Assembly: GCA_012295275.1 (NCBI GenBank)
Contig: CM022669.1
Span: 13,933,672 to 13,997,671 of the forward strand
From: Chrysomallon squamiferum
Lineage: Eukaryota > Mollusca > Gastropoda > Neomphalida > Peltospiridae
Direction of reading: 5' to 3'
DNA length: 64,000 bases
Every line of letters starts with the position of its first letter. Positions within the stretch are counted from its first letter, which is position 1. The notes under the pieces were generated by a model, which saw nothing but the letters and a program-made list of their open reading frames with translations, did not search any database and was not told the origin of the DNA. Shown here one piece after another: positions 29,569 to 51,700 of this stretch. Made by a program: the position numbers and the translations under genes.

Positions 29569-30871
29569 ATTAATTAATTAATTAATTATCAGAGAATAAT
29601 CTTTCAGACTGGCACAAAAACGCACACCCTATCTCAGTATTAATATAAGTATCTTTGTATTTATATATGTATGAGTTTATATACATATATATATACACAC
29701 ACACACATATATATATATATACGTGTGTGTGTGTGTGTGTGTGTACAAATGCATGTATGTATGCTGTGTGTGTATATGGATAAATGTGAATATTCTCATG
29801 TACATCTGATTAGATTCTGCACAAAGACGGAATGGGACCATTTTAATATGGAAACTTTAGACATTGTTATAAAGTTATCTGTTAGTAATCTCAAAAGTAG
29901 TTATTATTATTATTGCCTATCGTTTTACTATACTCACTGTTGACGTCAATGATTATTAAAGAATTAACACTTGTCTACGTTGTTTTTATTTACTTGAAAT
30001 CACTCTGAAAAGAAATTAAAATACACAGTTTAGAACATGTCGAAACACTAAATATTTAATTATAATCGAATTAATTATGTTTGATTAAACGCTACTAATT
30101 AATTATTCAAAATATAAACTGGATAGTTCATTTACATAAAGAAAGGATTCTGACCCCACCACATCCTACTAAAACAAAGCCAAAACAAATAATTCAATTA
30201 TAAAGCATTAGATTTAAAAAGAAACCACCCACCGATTAACAGAGACTTCCAAAAATCATACATTTCACCCTTAGATTATATAAGAGTTCCACTGATAATG
30301 CATGTTGAGTGTATTTTGTTTGTCTCTGCTTGTTTGCTTTATAAATACATGCAAATCAATGGCAAAAGTACTTTACAGTGAATGGATAATTGAATCGTCA
30401 AACGTGTCCTCTTCTTATCTCAATTATATTACATTATGCATCGTAACAGCAACAATAACAGTAGCGGCAACAACAAAAACAATAATAATTATGTGGTTTT
30501 ACATTTTAAAAGAGTACCATGTTAGGAAACTCGACATTCCTTCTCATAATATTTATAGAAGGTTCCAACTGCGTAACTGTCCTTTTTTTTACCATTTACG
30601 TTTATCTGTATGACGTCACCGGAGCGCGAGCTACGATTAACTTCTGCTGATAATACAACTTGTTAAATATAAAATAATAATTCGACTTGTTAAACTTTCG
30701 TTGGAGAGGTTAATAACAAATAATAATTTTATCATTATCTCATTATTCTGATTCCTTCAGTTAAGAAACAATAAATACAATTTTGTAGACTGACTTTTCA
30801 TGCTAACATTTCTGTTCAACCTGATTATATATTAAATTGTTTACGAAATAAACCAGTACTATGGTCTAGAC

Positions 30872-31051
30872 CAGTGCCGTGCACTTAATAAATTTGATTG
30901 ATTTATATTTAAATCGAAAAAGGTTTATTTTATGTTTCAGATACCTTACTTTCTCATAATATTTGTCAGCATTAACCCTTATTCTTGAGGCGTTGGGGCA
31001 TACAATCAAGTACTTAGCCCCAGGCATCACCAGACCCTCTGCACGCCACTG
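30872..31051. mobile_element. hAT-type MITE, 180 bp
   Basis: Terminal inverted repeats begin CAGTGCCGTGCA on the left and CAGTGGCGTGCA on the right (reverse complement). The flanking 8-bp direct repeats are GTCTAGAC (30864-30871) and GTATAGAC (31052-31059), seven of eight matching. CAGTG ends with 8-bp target duplications are the hallmark of hAT transposons. It is too short to encode a transposase. Confidence 0.7.
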
Positions 31052-31223
31052 GTATAGACTTGTCTTAAATGTGATATATAATTCCAAGCGGAGCTTCATT
31101 AAATTAGGACATTATCCATCTGATGTCTTTCGTTAAGAAAAACACTTCAGGTAATAATAACAGCAACAACAACAACATAGTAATAATAATAACAAACATT
31201 ATGCAAAGAAAACAGAAAAATAG

Positions 31224-31258
<35 letters not shown>

Positions 31259-31413
31259 AACAAATATTTATTTATTTTAACTTATTTTATTTTAACACAA
31301 CCAAACTGCTACCGTTGCAAAGTAATTCTGTATCTGCATTTTTTTAATCTTTTATGAAAATTTGTATCGAAAATGTTTAATTGAGCCCAGTTAATTCGTT
31401 CATTAGCAAACCA

Positions 31414-31478
<65 letters not shown>

Positions 31479-32641
31479 CAATGATAAAAAGAAAATATAG
31501 CATCAAATGACATTTCGAAACGTGCACATTTCGGTGATTACACTAAGAGATTAATTGTCATAATTAATTCTAACGCATTTTACCTAAAGTAATTTTTTTA
31601 TTGAACAATCACAGCAATTAACACCACATTTTAGAATTTTAAATTTATGAATAATATTATTTTTGAATGTTATTATCATATTAAAGAGTATTCGTTAATT
31701 TTTGTGGCCCTTAACGTTAATCCTTCTGAAAATTGCTATTGATAAAGAATTTATAACCACTTATTATACGGAAGAAATGTTTTAGTCACAAAGCATTGCC
31801 ATTATAGAAGATCATCAGAATTAATTATCAAACCATATCATTTGGGAGTAATCTTATTAGGCCTGGAACGTTACGAAGGAATCATCGATTATTATCATGC
31901 TTGTTCATGTTTTCGTCAACAACATGCTTTCGTGTGACCAATAATTTAGTGAGGCTTGAGAAATTTATGAACAACTTTGTTCTTTTCGTTTTGATCTGAC
32001 AGTCATTTCCCTACATTAATTCAGAAGTGAAGATCAATATTTCTAAAACTGATTTTACGAGATCTTGTCGTTCAAAACTAATTATTCGTTACTGCGCTCG
32101 GGCAGCCATTCTGTTACGATAGCTTAGGAGTCCAGCAAAAATCTTTGCACAAACTGTAGCGAGGGCCGAATTTAGATGTGGTAGGGCCCTTAACTATGGA
32201 TAACTTCAGAAAGCCTGTCTGACGAAATCGGTGTATAATTTAAGTGACAGCGAGGCCATAAGAAGTAGCTTTTTAAAGCATATAATTAAATCCGACCTTG
32301 GATGTGTTGAAGAGGTAAATATTTTATGTGTGTGTGTGTGTGTGTGTGTGTGTTTACATCTATATAGCTATGTATGTATTTGTATGTAAAATGTCTGTCT
32401 TTATTTGTTGTGCGTGCCCGATCTTTGTTTGAGTAGCATTGTGTCAAACTGTTCTAAAATAATATTTGACTAATTATAAAATATTATTTCTGCTTTTTCA
32501 AAACCTTTTTCTTTTTTAATTTTTAATTTTCGAAAAGGAAATACTGAGCAAAATCTTCAGATGTATGCCGTCTTTTTATTTCTTTCCATTGTTTCCCATA
32601 TCTCCGTTTTCGTTGGACTACTGCTGATCATAAAACATTCC

Positions 32642-32775
<134 letters not shown>

Positions 32776-33415
32776 ACGAAATATTATATCAGAAAGACAT
32801 TGGAAATGTTAACAAAATAAACATAATTCAGTCCAAAATGATTTTTTAATCAATGATTTAATAAGTAAATAAAAATAAAAAAGAAAAAGAAAAAATAACC
32901 AACAAGAATATAAATTATTAAAGCATAAAATTTATTTCTCAAACGAAACATTCTGAATGAAATTTTCATGCCTTTTAAAAATTCATCACTTTATGTTGTT
33001 TTATTACTATTATCGTTTATATTCTACAATTATCCTTCCAGATCGGCGGTGAATGTTTTTTATATAAATTTTCGTGGTCTTTTTTTTTTTAACCCTTCTT
33101 TTTCTACTTTTTAAAAATGACTAAAATACAAACACCTATTCATAGGTCTTTTTAAACATTATAATTATCTGTTTCATAAAAATTGAGGCAGCTTTTATTA
33201 TTATCTTCAGTTTTAAATTAACTTTGGGTTGACTGATGGTAATGTATTTTTTATTTTCTTTCTAATATAAATCGATTTCAATAAAGTTTTATTAACGTCT
33301 GGCTTTTTTCATAAACTGAAAAACTCTATACATTTAAAAGCTGTGAATTCGTTTCTTTCCTTGACTGATTTTTACATTACTCACTTTAACTAGGAAAGAT
33401 TACAGTTTGTAGTAA

Positions 33416-33463
<48 letters not shown>

Positions 33464-33698
33464 AAGGATAATAAACATAACAATATACATTTCTCTGATC
33501 AAATGACCAAATGAAACAGAAAAAAAAAAAATAATAATAATAAGTGACTCGTGTCTTCAGCTTATTTTGCTCCTTAAGAAATCTATTCTTTTGTGAATGC
33601 AATTACAACTTGCAGTCAGATTACGTATTAAACTGACACATACGTTATGTACAAATATTTTATATATATATAAATATATAAATAGATTAGAGTGTGCT

Positions 33699-40856
<7,158 letters not shown>

Positions 40857-41810
40857 CTCAAGTTAGTCTGTGTGGACGTCTTTCTAGTCAAAGTTCTGTG
40901 TCGATACTGTTCCAGCTACACTAGCAGAGAATTACGCTCGAGACCTTGTCAGTTTTTTTTCTAATATAGTCAAATACACAAATTCGTATGGCAATTTCCA
41001 GCTACTGACTGTCAATCTCAGATTAGTTTCTCGGACAGAAAATTTGTCAGTTAGTTCGGAAGTAATTCTAAACTGGTGTAAGACATAACGCTTCTGGTTC
41101 CAAACTAAACAAACAATAAAATTATAAAGTTCCTGTAAACGAAACTTATCGCAGACAAACACTATCACTCGCATATTTACGGATAGATGGTACTGTAACG
41201 ATAAAACTAATTCACTGTGTAAGATTTCTTCTTCTTCTTCTTTTCTGAGTAGAACATGAGCAAAACGAAATAATAAATTTAACAACTATAGCATTATACA
41301 TTTCAAATATAGTTATTATGATCACAGACATAAAAGAAGGATTCAAATTCATTATTATTATTTCGTTATTATTATTTCATTATTGATAACAATCAGCGGC
41401 ATATAGCTAGCTCAACAAGGCAAAGGGCAAAAGCACCCCTCCCCCCAAATACAAATCGGGCGAAACTATGGAGAAAATTTTGGGAAAGTCAGAAAAAATC
41501 TGGTACTATTTAATCCGCGTAGAATTTGAGGCAACCCTCTTGATCATTAATCAAAGGGTCCCCATGAACCTGTGATAATAATTAACATATGTCTTTCCTC
41601 TATAAGAGACTGTAATGAAAAATGTCCTTCAGTCCTCTCATTTAGTGTCTCCATGTGAAAGAATGCTGTCATGCAATAAAATTCGGAAAACTAATTTGAT
41701 GCCCTACACTCTTGAATTAACATAAACCAGAATATAACGTAGATGGTATCTTTTTCACTTTTATAATTCAATATTAAGGTGCGTATAATGGTGCAAACTG
41801 TAACACACAC

Positions 41811-41847
<37 letters not shown>

Positions 41848-42910
41848 CACACATGTTGTAAAATATAATAATAATTCTAAATTCTAAATATACGAAGACA
41901 GATCGATTTCATCACATTGTTAAGTAATAAATTTGCATTAAATGCTAACAACGCAATACCTGAAAATAATACCTTGTCTCTCTTCTTTTTTTTTTACATT
42001 ATAACCGTCATTTTTCCCGAGGTCGTTTCTCCATACAAACAAAACTCGTTTCTTGACGTCATATCCTGCACGCGAGTTGTAAAAATGGCTATAAATATTT
42101 ATTTTTAATGTTACTTCTTGTTGTTATTATTGCAGAATACATATTTAACCATTTCGGTAAAAAAAAACTCTGCCCACGTAAGAATAATATGCTTCTAATC
42201 TCGGAAACATAAAACAAGAGATATCAACATTTCTATTTTATTTCAAACAGATAAATCTGTTTATCAATAAACCGATAAGGCTAGTCACATAATCTGCCCC
42301 AAAACATTAACGCCAAGTTTTTTTCTTTTGTTTGTTTTTTTTTTTTATTTTTTCTTCTGCAGCTGCTAATATTAATATTGCTAATATCACTACTGCTGAT
42401 ACTGCTACTGCTACAATTTCTATTAAAACTACTACCACCACCACAACTACAACTACCACCACAACTACTATTATTTCTGCATCTAACAATTACAATTAAA
42501 CGTTTTAAATTAACATATACCTGTTTTTGATTTTTTTTTTTTCAAAAAAAAAAATAATCATTACACAAAATGCAAATTCCAAATTATACAAAGAATTGTT
42601 GAAAAAAAAAAAAATAATAATAATAATAAAAATACAATTACACTTAATGATATGTATCTGCATATGACAAGGCTACACAGCCTGCATATATCAAGGTGAA
42701 GTCTGTCAAATTTTGATTTGTTCAAATTTTAGGCATCGTATAGGCCTGGCGTGTGTTAAATATAACTGAGGACTCGCCATTTGGGATTTAAAAGTATTTA
42801 GTAATGGAAATTGGTTTTAGTAACCACGGATTCGATAAAATCTTTGAGACTCAGATTGGAAAGGAGGAAACGTTAACAGTTCCTCCATGTTTTTGTAGTC
42901 TGAAAATGCA

Positions 42911-42948
<38 letters not shown>

Positions 42949-43512
42949 TGAGATGTGGCAGACATTAAAACAAGTATTGATGTATCTATTATCTACACTA
43001 ATTCGGAAACACCGTATCAATTTCTAATTCAAAATGTTACTAATTTATCAAAGAAAAATACTGGTTTTTATTTTTGTTAAGATATTTAAACTTATGACTT
43101 TTTATGAGAGCTGAGTAAAATATATAAATTAAAGTTATTAAAAACATAATAATAATAATAATTCAAAAAGAGGTAATTCTAGCTGCTAAAAATTAGACAA
43201 AGATGTCTAACAAATGTCTCTGACTCAATATTAGTTCAGAAATGGGACCGTACGAACTTCCCCATTTCTATCACTGATCGTCCTCTTCAGAAGGTGTGCA
43301 GGGGTTTTACTGATATGAACTATGAGCTTATTATGTTTTTATTAAAGTTAATTTATACTATTATGAAAATCACTTCTATATACCTTTTTTCATCCATGAC
43401 TATTTATACTTTTTAAATATATTTTACATGGTAACTGTAAGGAAGAGCCAGGTAAAAAAAAAATACTTCTGTTTTCGTTCCTCCTTAAATGTGTTTTTAT
43501 TTCATTTGCATA

Positions 43513-43555
<43 letters not shown>

Positions 43556-43940
43556 ACATATATATATATAGTCATAGCGTTTTCTGCTGGAATCTCCCTA
43601 ACCCTTTGGCTCTTATTTGTGTTGCTTTCCGCCATCGGGCACGTTCCACATCATGATATATAACAGCTGATAAGTGCTGCCTGATAACAAATTAATATTT
43701 ATAATAAATTGATCATCTTGTATGTATGTACGTAATAATCAAATTGGGAAACCAGTCATTCCGTCTAATATAAATTCAAAAAGGATGTTACAAAGAGATT
43801 TCAAAATTAGTATATAATATTTGTTCGGTTTGAAGTAAACTTTTCCAATGGAATGAGTAAAGAAAATAGACAGGTTCTAGTTAAAGGTACGTGCATGTAT
43901 TTCGCAGATAAACAATAAGCTTGGTTTGACAGCTCAACAT
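40857..43940. other. Intergenic region between divergent genes D and E
   Basis: It separates the minus-strand cluster from the plus-strand genes and should hold the gene D promoter, which I cannot place. Contents: (TA)n at about 41815-41841, TGACGTCA at 42054-42061, ACC/ACT triplets near 42420-42480, poly-T at about 42915-42947 and (TG)n at about 43518-43552. A less AT-rich block at 41390-41590 may be a decayed repeat. No convincing coding exon. Confidence 0.5.
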
Positions 43941-43959
43941 GTGGCTATTAACAAGAATT

Positions 43960-44081
43960 TGTTTACTTCCTCTGGGCATGCGCAACAGAAACAATATGGC
44001 TGAAACGTGTACATTTGATTCATCTATCAAATGATCAGTTTGGCCGGTTTGTGTTCTTCCTGGTGATATCTTTTGTGTTAT
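43960..44081 (+). promoter_or_regulatory. Probable promoter and noncoding first exon of gene E
   Basis: An ETS-like ACTTCCTC, an NRF-1-like GCATGCGCA (43976-43984) and a YY1-like AATATGGC stand together. About 80 bp later comes a strong donor, TTAT|GTAAGT at 44082. The matching acceptor TTTCTTTCAG ends at 45670, just before the gene E start codon. This arrangement is typical of TATA-less housekeeping promoters. The transcription start is inferred. Confidence 0.5.
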
Positions 44082-44431
44082 GTAAGTTGCATTTGCTTTA
44101 ATATGTTGGCTCTACTCAACAAAAAATAGTCCGTTTATCAAGTACGATTAGCGTTCCCCCCCAAAAAAAAGTTCATGAAATGCCGAGACTGTCTTCTTGC
44201 TGTGAATGTCTATGTCACTATGTCAGTATGTGTGCTCTATTAACATGACACCGATACTTCCAATATATCGTTGCATCGATACCTTTTTAGCCCCGCTATT
44301 TAAATATTGACCTTTGTCTTTCAGATATAATAACTGATAAATGATATGCAAACTAATTGTTCCAATCTGAGAATATTAAAACACTGCGTTATTCGAACGT
44401 CTGACCTAGCTTTCAAATTTAAGTTTGAAGT

Positions 44432-45115
44432 AACTTTATGACTCATAGTTGTGATACATAGAAGTTATTCTTAAGATAGCGTTTCATTTCTAAATATTGC
44501 CATTTTAAGGATGTTATTAACATTCACTCAAACTGTGAATGTTTATCCCATTTAGATAATCTTATAATATTGCCAAAATTTAGTTTACTTTTGAATGGTT
44601 GAAAACATGTTGACATCTCAACTTCTCAAGGCATTAACGTGACTAAGTAACGTGTGTTTGTTCTAATGTTAGAAATTATACAGTGCTATTGCTTTTTTCT
44701 TCTGATACACACATAGATACAAATATTTGTAGTCAACTAAATGCCTGTGTAACAACATTAAACATAAAAACATACAACTTTATGACTCATAGTTGTGATA
44801 CATAGAAGTTATTCTTAAGATAGCGTTTCATTTCTAAATATTGCCATTTTAAGGATGTTATTAACATTCACTCAAACTGTGAATGTTTATCCCATTTAGA
44901 TAATCTTATAATATTGCCAAAATTTAGTTTACTTTTGAATGGTTGAAAACATGTTGACATCTCAACTTCTCAAGGCATTAACGTGACTAAGTAACGTGTG
45001 TTTGTTCTAATGTTAGAAATTATACAGTGCTATTGCTTTTTTCTTCTGATACACACATAGATACAAATATTTGTAGTCAACTAAATGCCTGTGTAACAAC
45101 ATTAAACATAAAAAC
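44432..45115. repeat. 344-bp tandem duplication, two identical copies
   Basis: Bases 44432-44771 recur at 44776-45115 with no difference that I can find by eye, a period of 344 bp. It lies in the inferred 5'-UTR intron of gene E. Each copy holds the hairpin CATTCAC-7 nt-GTGAATG. Perfect identity points to a very recent duplication or an assembly artefact. Confidence 0.9.
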
Positions 45116-45733
45116 TAAAACCAGTTGAACTTGCTAGCCAGCTTCTGGTGTTCAGAATTAATTGTAGCAGACATTTATCATGAAAAATAAATGTTTTTAT
45201 CACAGTCTGTTACATTTTACTGGAGAGTTGAAGCTAGCTTGGAAATATGCATTGCTTTTCACAATCAGTTAAAAAACTTAAATATTATTAATACTAAATA
45301 TAATTATACATCGCCAAATATTTTTTAAACTTGCTTTTCTGGATTCTATAATAATTCTGATACGCTGTAAGTCATTTTACAATTTTCAAGAATTAAAAAC
45401 CATAATAAAGTAACATTTGTCTTCAAGATGGAGTCATTTTTAATTTTTTAATACAGTTTCTAAAAAGAAATGGTGAAAGTGATAACAAAAGTTGTAAAAT
45501 AAACTTTAATTTTATTTTCCTTCAGTAATACGAACTCTCTCTCTCTCTTTCTCTCTCTCTGTCAAAATGTTTATGAAGATATTTTTTGATATATATTAAT
45601 TCATTGCAAACCTAAAATTTAATTATTTATATTTTCTGATTATTAGTTTCTCTTTTCAATTTTCTTTCAGCATTGGAGACAGTCAGGTTATTGTTTATTA
45701 CAATTGTAAGAATGCAAGTGATTCTGTTTGAGA

Positions 45734-48700
45734 ATGGCTTCTGCAGTTTCACAGAGCGAAAAAGCAAGAATATTAGAGGAGCTTGTAAACAACACGGTAG
45801 CCGATAAAAACTTTGCTCTCAAAGTACTAAATGGTTTGTACACACATATATAAAGATAGATAGATACACAGACAGATATATATACAAACAAATTCAGTAT
45901 TTATCATTAGTTTTCAATCTGACATCTATATATAAAGACAGATAAATAGATAGATACATACATACATACATACATACATACACATTCATTATAATTAGTT
46001 TTCAGTCTGACATCCATATGTTCCCATGAAGTATATATGAAAAGAGCTACTTTCAATATTATTGAAAGTGGAATAAAAAAGTTATTTCATATTTTAAGAT
46101 TATATCTTGTTGATATTAGATAATTAAACTATGTCACTTTATGTGATCAGTTGAATGGAAGTAGTAATGAAACCAGGAACTAAATGGTATGAACCTAAGC
46201 GATGTCTTTTATGTCACATTGTAACTGTAATTTTATAGTTACTTGAATAGAAAACGTTACATTGCTGCTGTTAGAAAGAAAACTGAGAGTTAGTCTAATA
46301 ACAGTTGCTATATATATTTTTTATTATCATAACTTTTGAATGTGTATGAATGTATATATGTTATTAGTGTTCACAATATTTTCAAACCAGTTTTATAAAA
46401 TGTTTTATATTAAATATATTATAAAACTTTGATCATATTCAGCTCTCTTAACATTTTTGTTTTGATAATGCAGATAGCAATTGGAACATTAATGAGGCCT
46501 ACAAAGTGATTGAGCGCATGTGTCAGAACTCAAAACCGCTGCCAAAAGAAGATGAAAATTCAGATGGCCGGCAGACTGGTGAAATAACTGTTTTATCAGA
46601 AAAGGGTGGTATATCCATTCCTGTCCAGCACCTTTATACTGGAGTAGGCAGCGCATTGGAGGTGAATCAACATGCACCTCTTGGAAAAGGTGACACGTTT
46701 CCAATGCACAGGCAAACAAACAATGCCAGTCGTTACCCTGTTTACTCAGATGTACACAATGACAGGAACCCGCAGATCAGAGCTGGAATCAAGACAGTGT
46801 TGTCAGACAGGATGTTACCTGTACAAGTGGAGAAAGGTTCGGCCATTAAACTGTCCAATCCAACATCAGGTGCAATCAGTGAACAGCAGACGAGAGCCAG
46901 TACCATTCAAGTGAAGCCAGCCAGAGGTACTGCCTCCATCGGATTGCACCAGAATCACCAGCCCTCCAGTGTGGCCACAGGGGAGCTGAGAACAACCAGG
47001 GTTTCTGTAGCACCGGCCAGAGTCAGCATGTCTGAACCAAAGGCCTCGGTGCAACAGAAACTTACAGGAGGGAACCTTGTCAATAACACTTCTGGCAAAA
47101 GTAAAAGTGATCGGTGTGAAAACACAGGTGTTGAAGCTAAGTCCTGCTATCCAGCTCACAACAGTAGGACATCTTTACATTCAAAAAGAGACATGGTCAT
47201 AGACTAAACTCTCAGTGATTTTTATATTTTTAGTTCAAATGATGAAATAGTTTCATTTAATTTAAATAAATATTATTTCATTTTTAACCTTATAATTACA
47301 AGGGATACAGTTTGATACTGTAAGCTAATGACCATGTTTCTTTAATATTTTTTTATTACTTCTTTAAAAAAGTAAGTCCATTGTTTCAGATATATAATTT
47401 AATAACATGATATATGTTATCATAAAGTTTATTTGAAAATTAATTTTAAAAGTGAGCAATAATAATGATAATTATTATAATAGTAATAATAATAAGAAAA
47501 ACAACAACAACAACAAGACTTAAATAACAGATTAATATGATCATAAAATGATATAGGATAAATTTAACATTCACTGGTACAAATTGTTAAATTTAGGCTG
47601 AATTTGTTCTCTTTTTTTTTCCAGTTCCAAAGCTTCGTAGAGGTATTTCCAACATCCTGGAGAATATGTCTTTAGTGAATGAAGCGCGTAGCAATTTCCT
47701 TCATGATATCAAGGAAGATGGTCACAACCATATATTCTTGCTCACCTTCCAGCTGCCTGACTTGACAGTCTACCCTGATGACTTCAGAGCCTTCCTACAG
47801 AAAGAACTCATAGAAACATCCACTCTGGTTTCCCTTGAACAAGCAGGTACTAAGTCATGAGTCATTTATTTCTGCAGATAGTTCTTTTTATTTCATGAAC
47901 GTTAATCATTTGTTGTTGTTTTTTTTAAAGATGAAAATGAGATGAAACACAGATGTTAATAAAACAGTGGATTTATTGATGAAATAAAGAGATGTAATAA
48001 AGTCACATAATTGCTTCTTTTCCTTCTTTAAAGAGAATATTAATGATTTTGCATGTCGTATTCTAAGTATTTCATAAATTTATGATTCTGTTACAGTTCC
48101 AGCTAACTAAACAGATAAAAGTTGGCTAAAATTAAAATAAAAAGGTGTTTGTGGTGGTGGTGGGGGTGAGCATGCAACAGACCTCAATTTTGTTTTATAT
48201 CATTTTTAAATAGTGCTATTTTTCTCTTTTTTTTATTCAATTTCATTTCTGTGCAAGATGGTTGCAGTGTTTAAATTATAAGAACAAGAATTTTACTTGT
48301 GTTAGAAATGATACTAATAGGGTTAAAACTGTTCTTTGTTGTGGGAGAAAAACGTTTACATTTTCTTTAAAATGCAAAACAAAAACTTTTCTTTTATTTC
48401 TATAGGAAGACTTAACTGGTGGGCAGAACTGAGAATCTGTCAGCGGTTGTTGCCTATGGCAACAACTGGAGATGGTAATTGTCTTCTTCATGCTGCATCC
48501 CTTGGTACGTTTTATGTTATTATTATTGTTATTACTGTTATTTGAAGAAGCATGTTTTATGTACACTTTCTGTTGAATATCAGTTAAAATAACTGAAAAT
48601 CTTCAAAAGAAGTTTGATTGGTTTAGAAAGCTGATCTCAGAGCTTCACTTGAAAATAAAATGAAAAAGGTACAGTGGGCTGTCAACAATGACATCATTAA

Positions 48701-51700
48701 TTCGTAGCAGTTGAAAAACAAAATAGATTTACAGCAGTGTAACGTGTCAGTATAAAATTTTGAATTTATCCTTTGCTTAAAATAAAAAATAATAACATCA
48801 TAAAGGTACTAGAATAAATGCATGAGATCTGTTTAATCATTTCATCTTGGTATCATTTTATTTCAGCTATGTGTGGCATTCATGATCGTCAGTTGATTTT
48901 AAGAAATGCATTATATGCTAATCTGACAGAGGGACCACATTTGCCATCGTTGTACAGACGTTGGAGATGGCAACAGACCATTGCAAATAAAGAAGTACGT
49001 TCAGTGCATATAATTTCTTTGAAAAGAAGAAATGGTTTATTTAATGGCAAACATGAAAGTATATATACTACATATGATTTGATTTGTTTGAACAAAGTAA
49101 GGAAGAAATGTTTTATTTATCACAGACTCAAAAGTATGTACAATTCACCTAATTCAGTTTCTTTAAACAAAGAAATGAATAAATATTTTATTTAATGACA
49201 AACATTTGAAAATGATTTGTATAAACAGCAGTTTCACCTTTTTAAGAATATAAGAGTCTGTGATGATTTCTATCAACATCAATTTAACCTGTTTTAGATT
49301 TTGTAGTCACTACAATCACTGGTTTCCATAAACATGATCAATTTTACCTTTTTAAGAATGTATAGTCACAGTCTATGATGGTTTCCATAAACATTAGTTT
49401 CATCATTTTAAGAATATATAGTCACTGTCTGTCATGGTTTCCATAAATACGATCACTTTCATCTTTTTTTAGAATATAGAGACTAACAGCTGACTGTTAT
49501 TAAACACTGTTTGATTAATAGTATCATATATTGTGATGTGTTTACAGTCTGGTTTGGTGCTGTCAGAAGAAGAATGGCGTGCGGAATGGGAAAATCTGCT
49601 AAAATTGGCCTCGCTGCAACCACGAACTCTTCCTGAATCCACCAAGAGAAACAGCTGTTGTGATAGTCCAGTGACTCATGGGTAACTAAACTGATTTCAC
49701 AGATCTTAGCTGATTTCAAACTGATGAAATTTATTATAATTATTAAGAGGTTCCTGAAAGATTTGTATTTTATCACACAGATATATTTTCTGTAATATTA
49801 CTATTTGTTCAACTTTTACAGCACCATAAAAGAAGAAACTTTATTTAAGATTAATCTACAAAATACTTAGCTAAACAATTCTGTCTTTTAAAATCAATAA
49901 TGTCAGCAAGCAGTTTTGATTGTTGTAATTCTGAAGTATGTGTAAAACATTACTATTATAATTAAGCTTATTTAAAAAAACTAAAAGTAAAGAACTCCTA
50001 AAACCAGAATTTTATTTCAGTACATTGCCCTTTAGAGTTATTATCATTATTATTATTATTTGGTTTGACAAAAGTATTTGAAATGTTTTCCAGGCCTGCT
50101 TCACTGACTGTGTGATGTATATCGTTATTATTATCATTATCGTGTTCTTTTAGAAAAAGAATAATTAAACTATCCCTTTTTTTTCTTTTTTCACAGGACT
50201 TGCTGTAGTGACCCAGTAGTGTATGAGAGTTTGGAAGAGTTTCATGTGTTTGTGTTGGCCCATGTCATACAGCGGCCAATCATTGTCGTAGCCGACACGT
50301 TCCTCAAAGACTCAAAGGGCGAGCCTCTGGCTCCTATCCCTTTTGGTGGGATTTACCTTCCTCTAGAAAATCTGGCCAAAACCTGCTACCGCTCACCTCT
50401 ACTGCTGACCTATGATGCTGCTCACTTCTCTGCCCTGGTGCCTATGGATCAATCTGGATTGCCCGATGAGATAATGAGCCTTTCTAGTAAGTGGTTGTTA
50501 ATATGTTATTTAATTTTTTTCTTTTTTTTGGTCATCTCTGATCATGTTTGGTCTCTTTGTTGCTCACTGTTTATGTTTATGTGTGTGTGTGTGAATGAAA
50601 ATATTGGTGTGAGTATATATTTATTAGGTAGATTTTAGATTGAGTTTTCTTTAGCTTGTTTGTTTGTGTGCATGTTTGCATATGTGCATGTGTTTCTGTG
50701 TGTTAGAATGATACATTAACATTTGTGCTGCCTATGTAATAAGCTGAATCATTGTTTACTATTTCTTTTTATTCTCCTGTAGCTGCTATTCCTTTAGTGG
50801 ACCCAGAGTTTAAACTCCTTCCTCTCCACTTCCACGTGGATCCAGGAGAAAAGTATGACTGGACCAAGCCTTCAAACAACAAGGAACTGAAAGAGCTGTC
50901 TACAGAGGATAAAATCAACCTTCTGCAGCAGTATCTTGATGTGGAAAAGTTGACAGTTCCAAATCTAGAGTTGGAGTCGGAGAACGATCGCATGTCTTGT
51001 GGATCATATGACTCGGATGATAGTGTGGGCTGTGCGGGAAACAAGGAGAAGAAAAAGGATGCCAAGGTCTCCCAGCAGATGCAGAATGTTGCCAAGCAGT
51101 TTGGTAGCATTGGAAAAAACGTGGGAAAAAAACTGAAGAAGAATTTTGGAAACATAGGCAAAGGAATGAAAAACATGGAAGAAAAGAAGGGCAAGAAAAA
51201 GTCTGTTGGAAATGTTATTACTCAGAGTACAAAAGTGATAGCCACAATAGCGACAGATGTCTGCAAGAACACAATATGGTGTGCCAGGCTTACTTTGCAA
51301 CAGGGCAATAACCATGGAGATCTTTTGAAAAATTACATGCAAGATGCTGAGCAGAGATTTAACAAGTATCGAGAGCTGATGAAGCAGAAGAATGAGGAAA
51401 TCAAGAAACGAGTTCCCATTTACCCTGCAGAAGAACTGCACTGCTCTGTGCCAGGTTGTTATGGACCAGGTGGCCAGAATGCAGGTCATCAGTGTAAGAG
51501 GTGTTACGACATTCAGAAGCAGCAGGAGAGAGGCGGTTCATATCACACATTTCCTAGAGGCAAGGCTCTGGAATTCACAACTGAAACTTGTGGCAGATCC
51601 AAGTTCTATGACGCTGTAGAACCAACATCATGTCTTCCAAAACAAAAGGCAATCGGTGTCCAGCTCTCCAGTTCTGATAGACAGCATTCCCTTTCTGCTG

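Noticed and set aside
50769-51489. Long minus-strand open frames opposite the last OTUD7 exon
   Set aside because: Shadows of the plus-strand coding exon, whose protein contains recognisable OTUD7 and A20-finger motifs.
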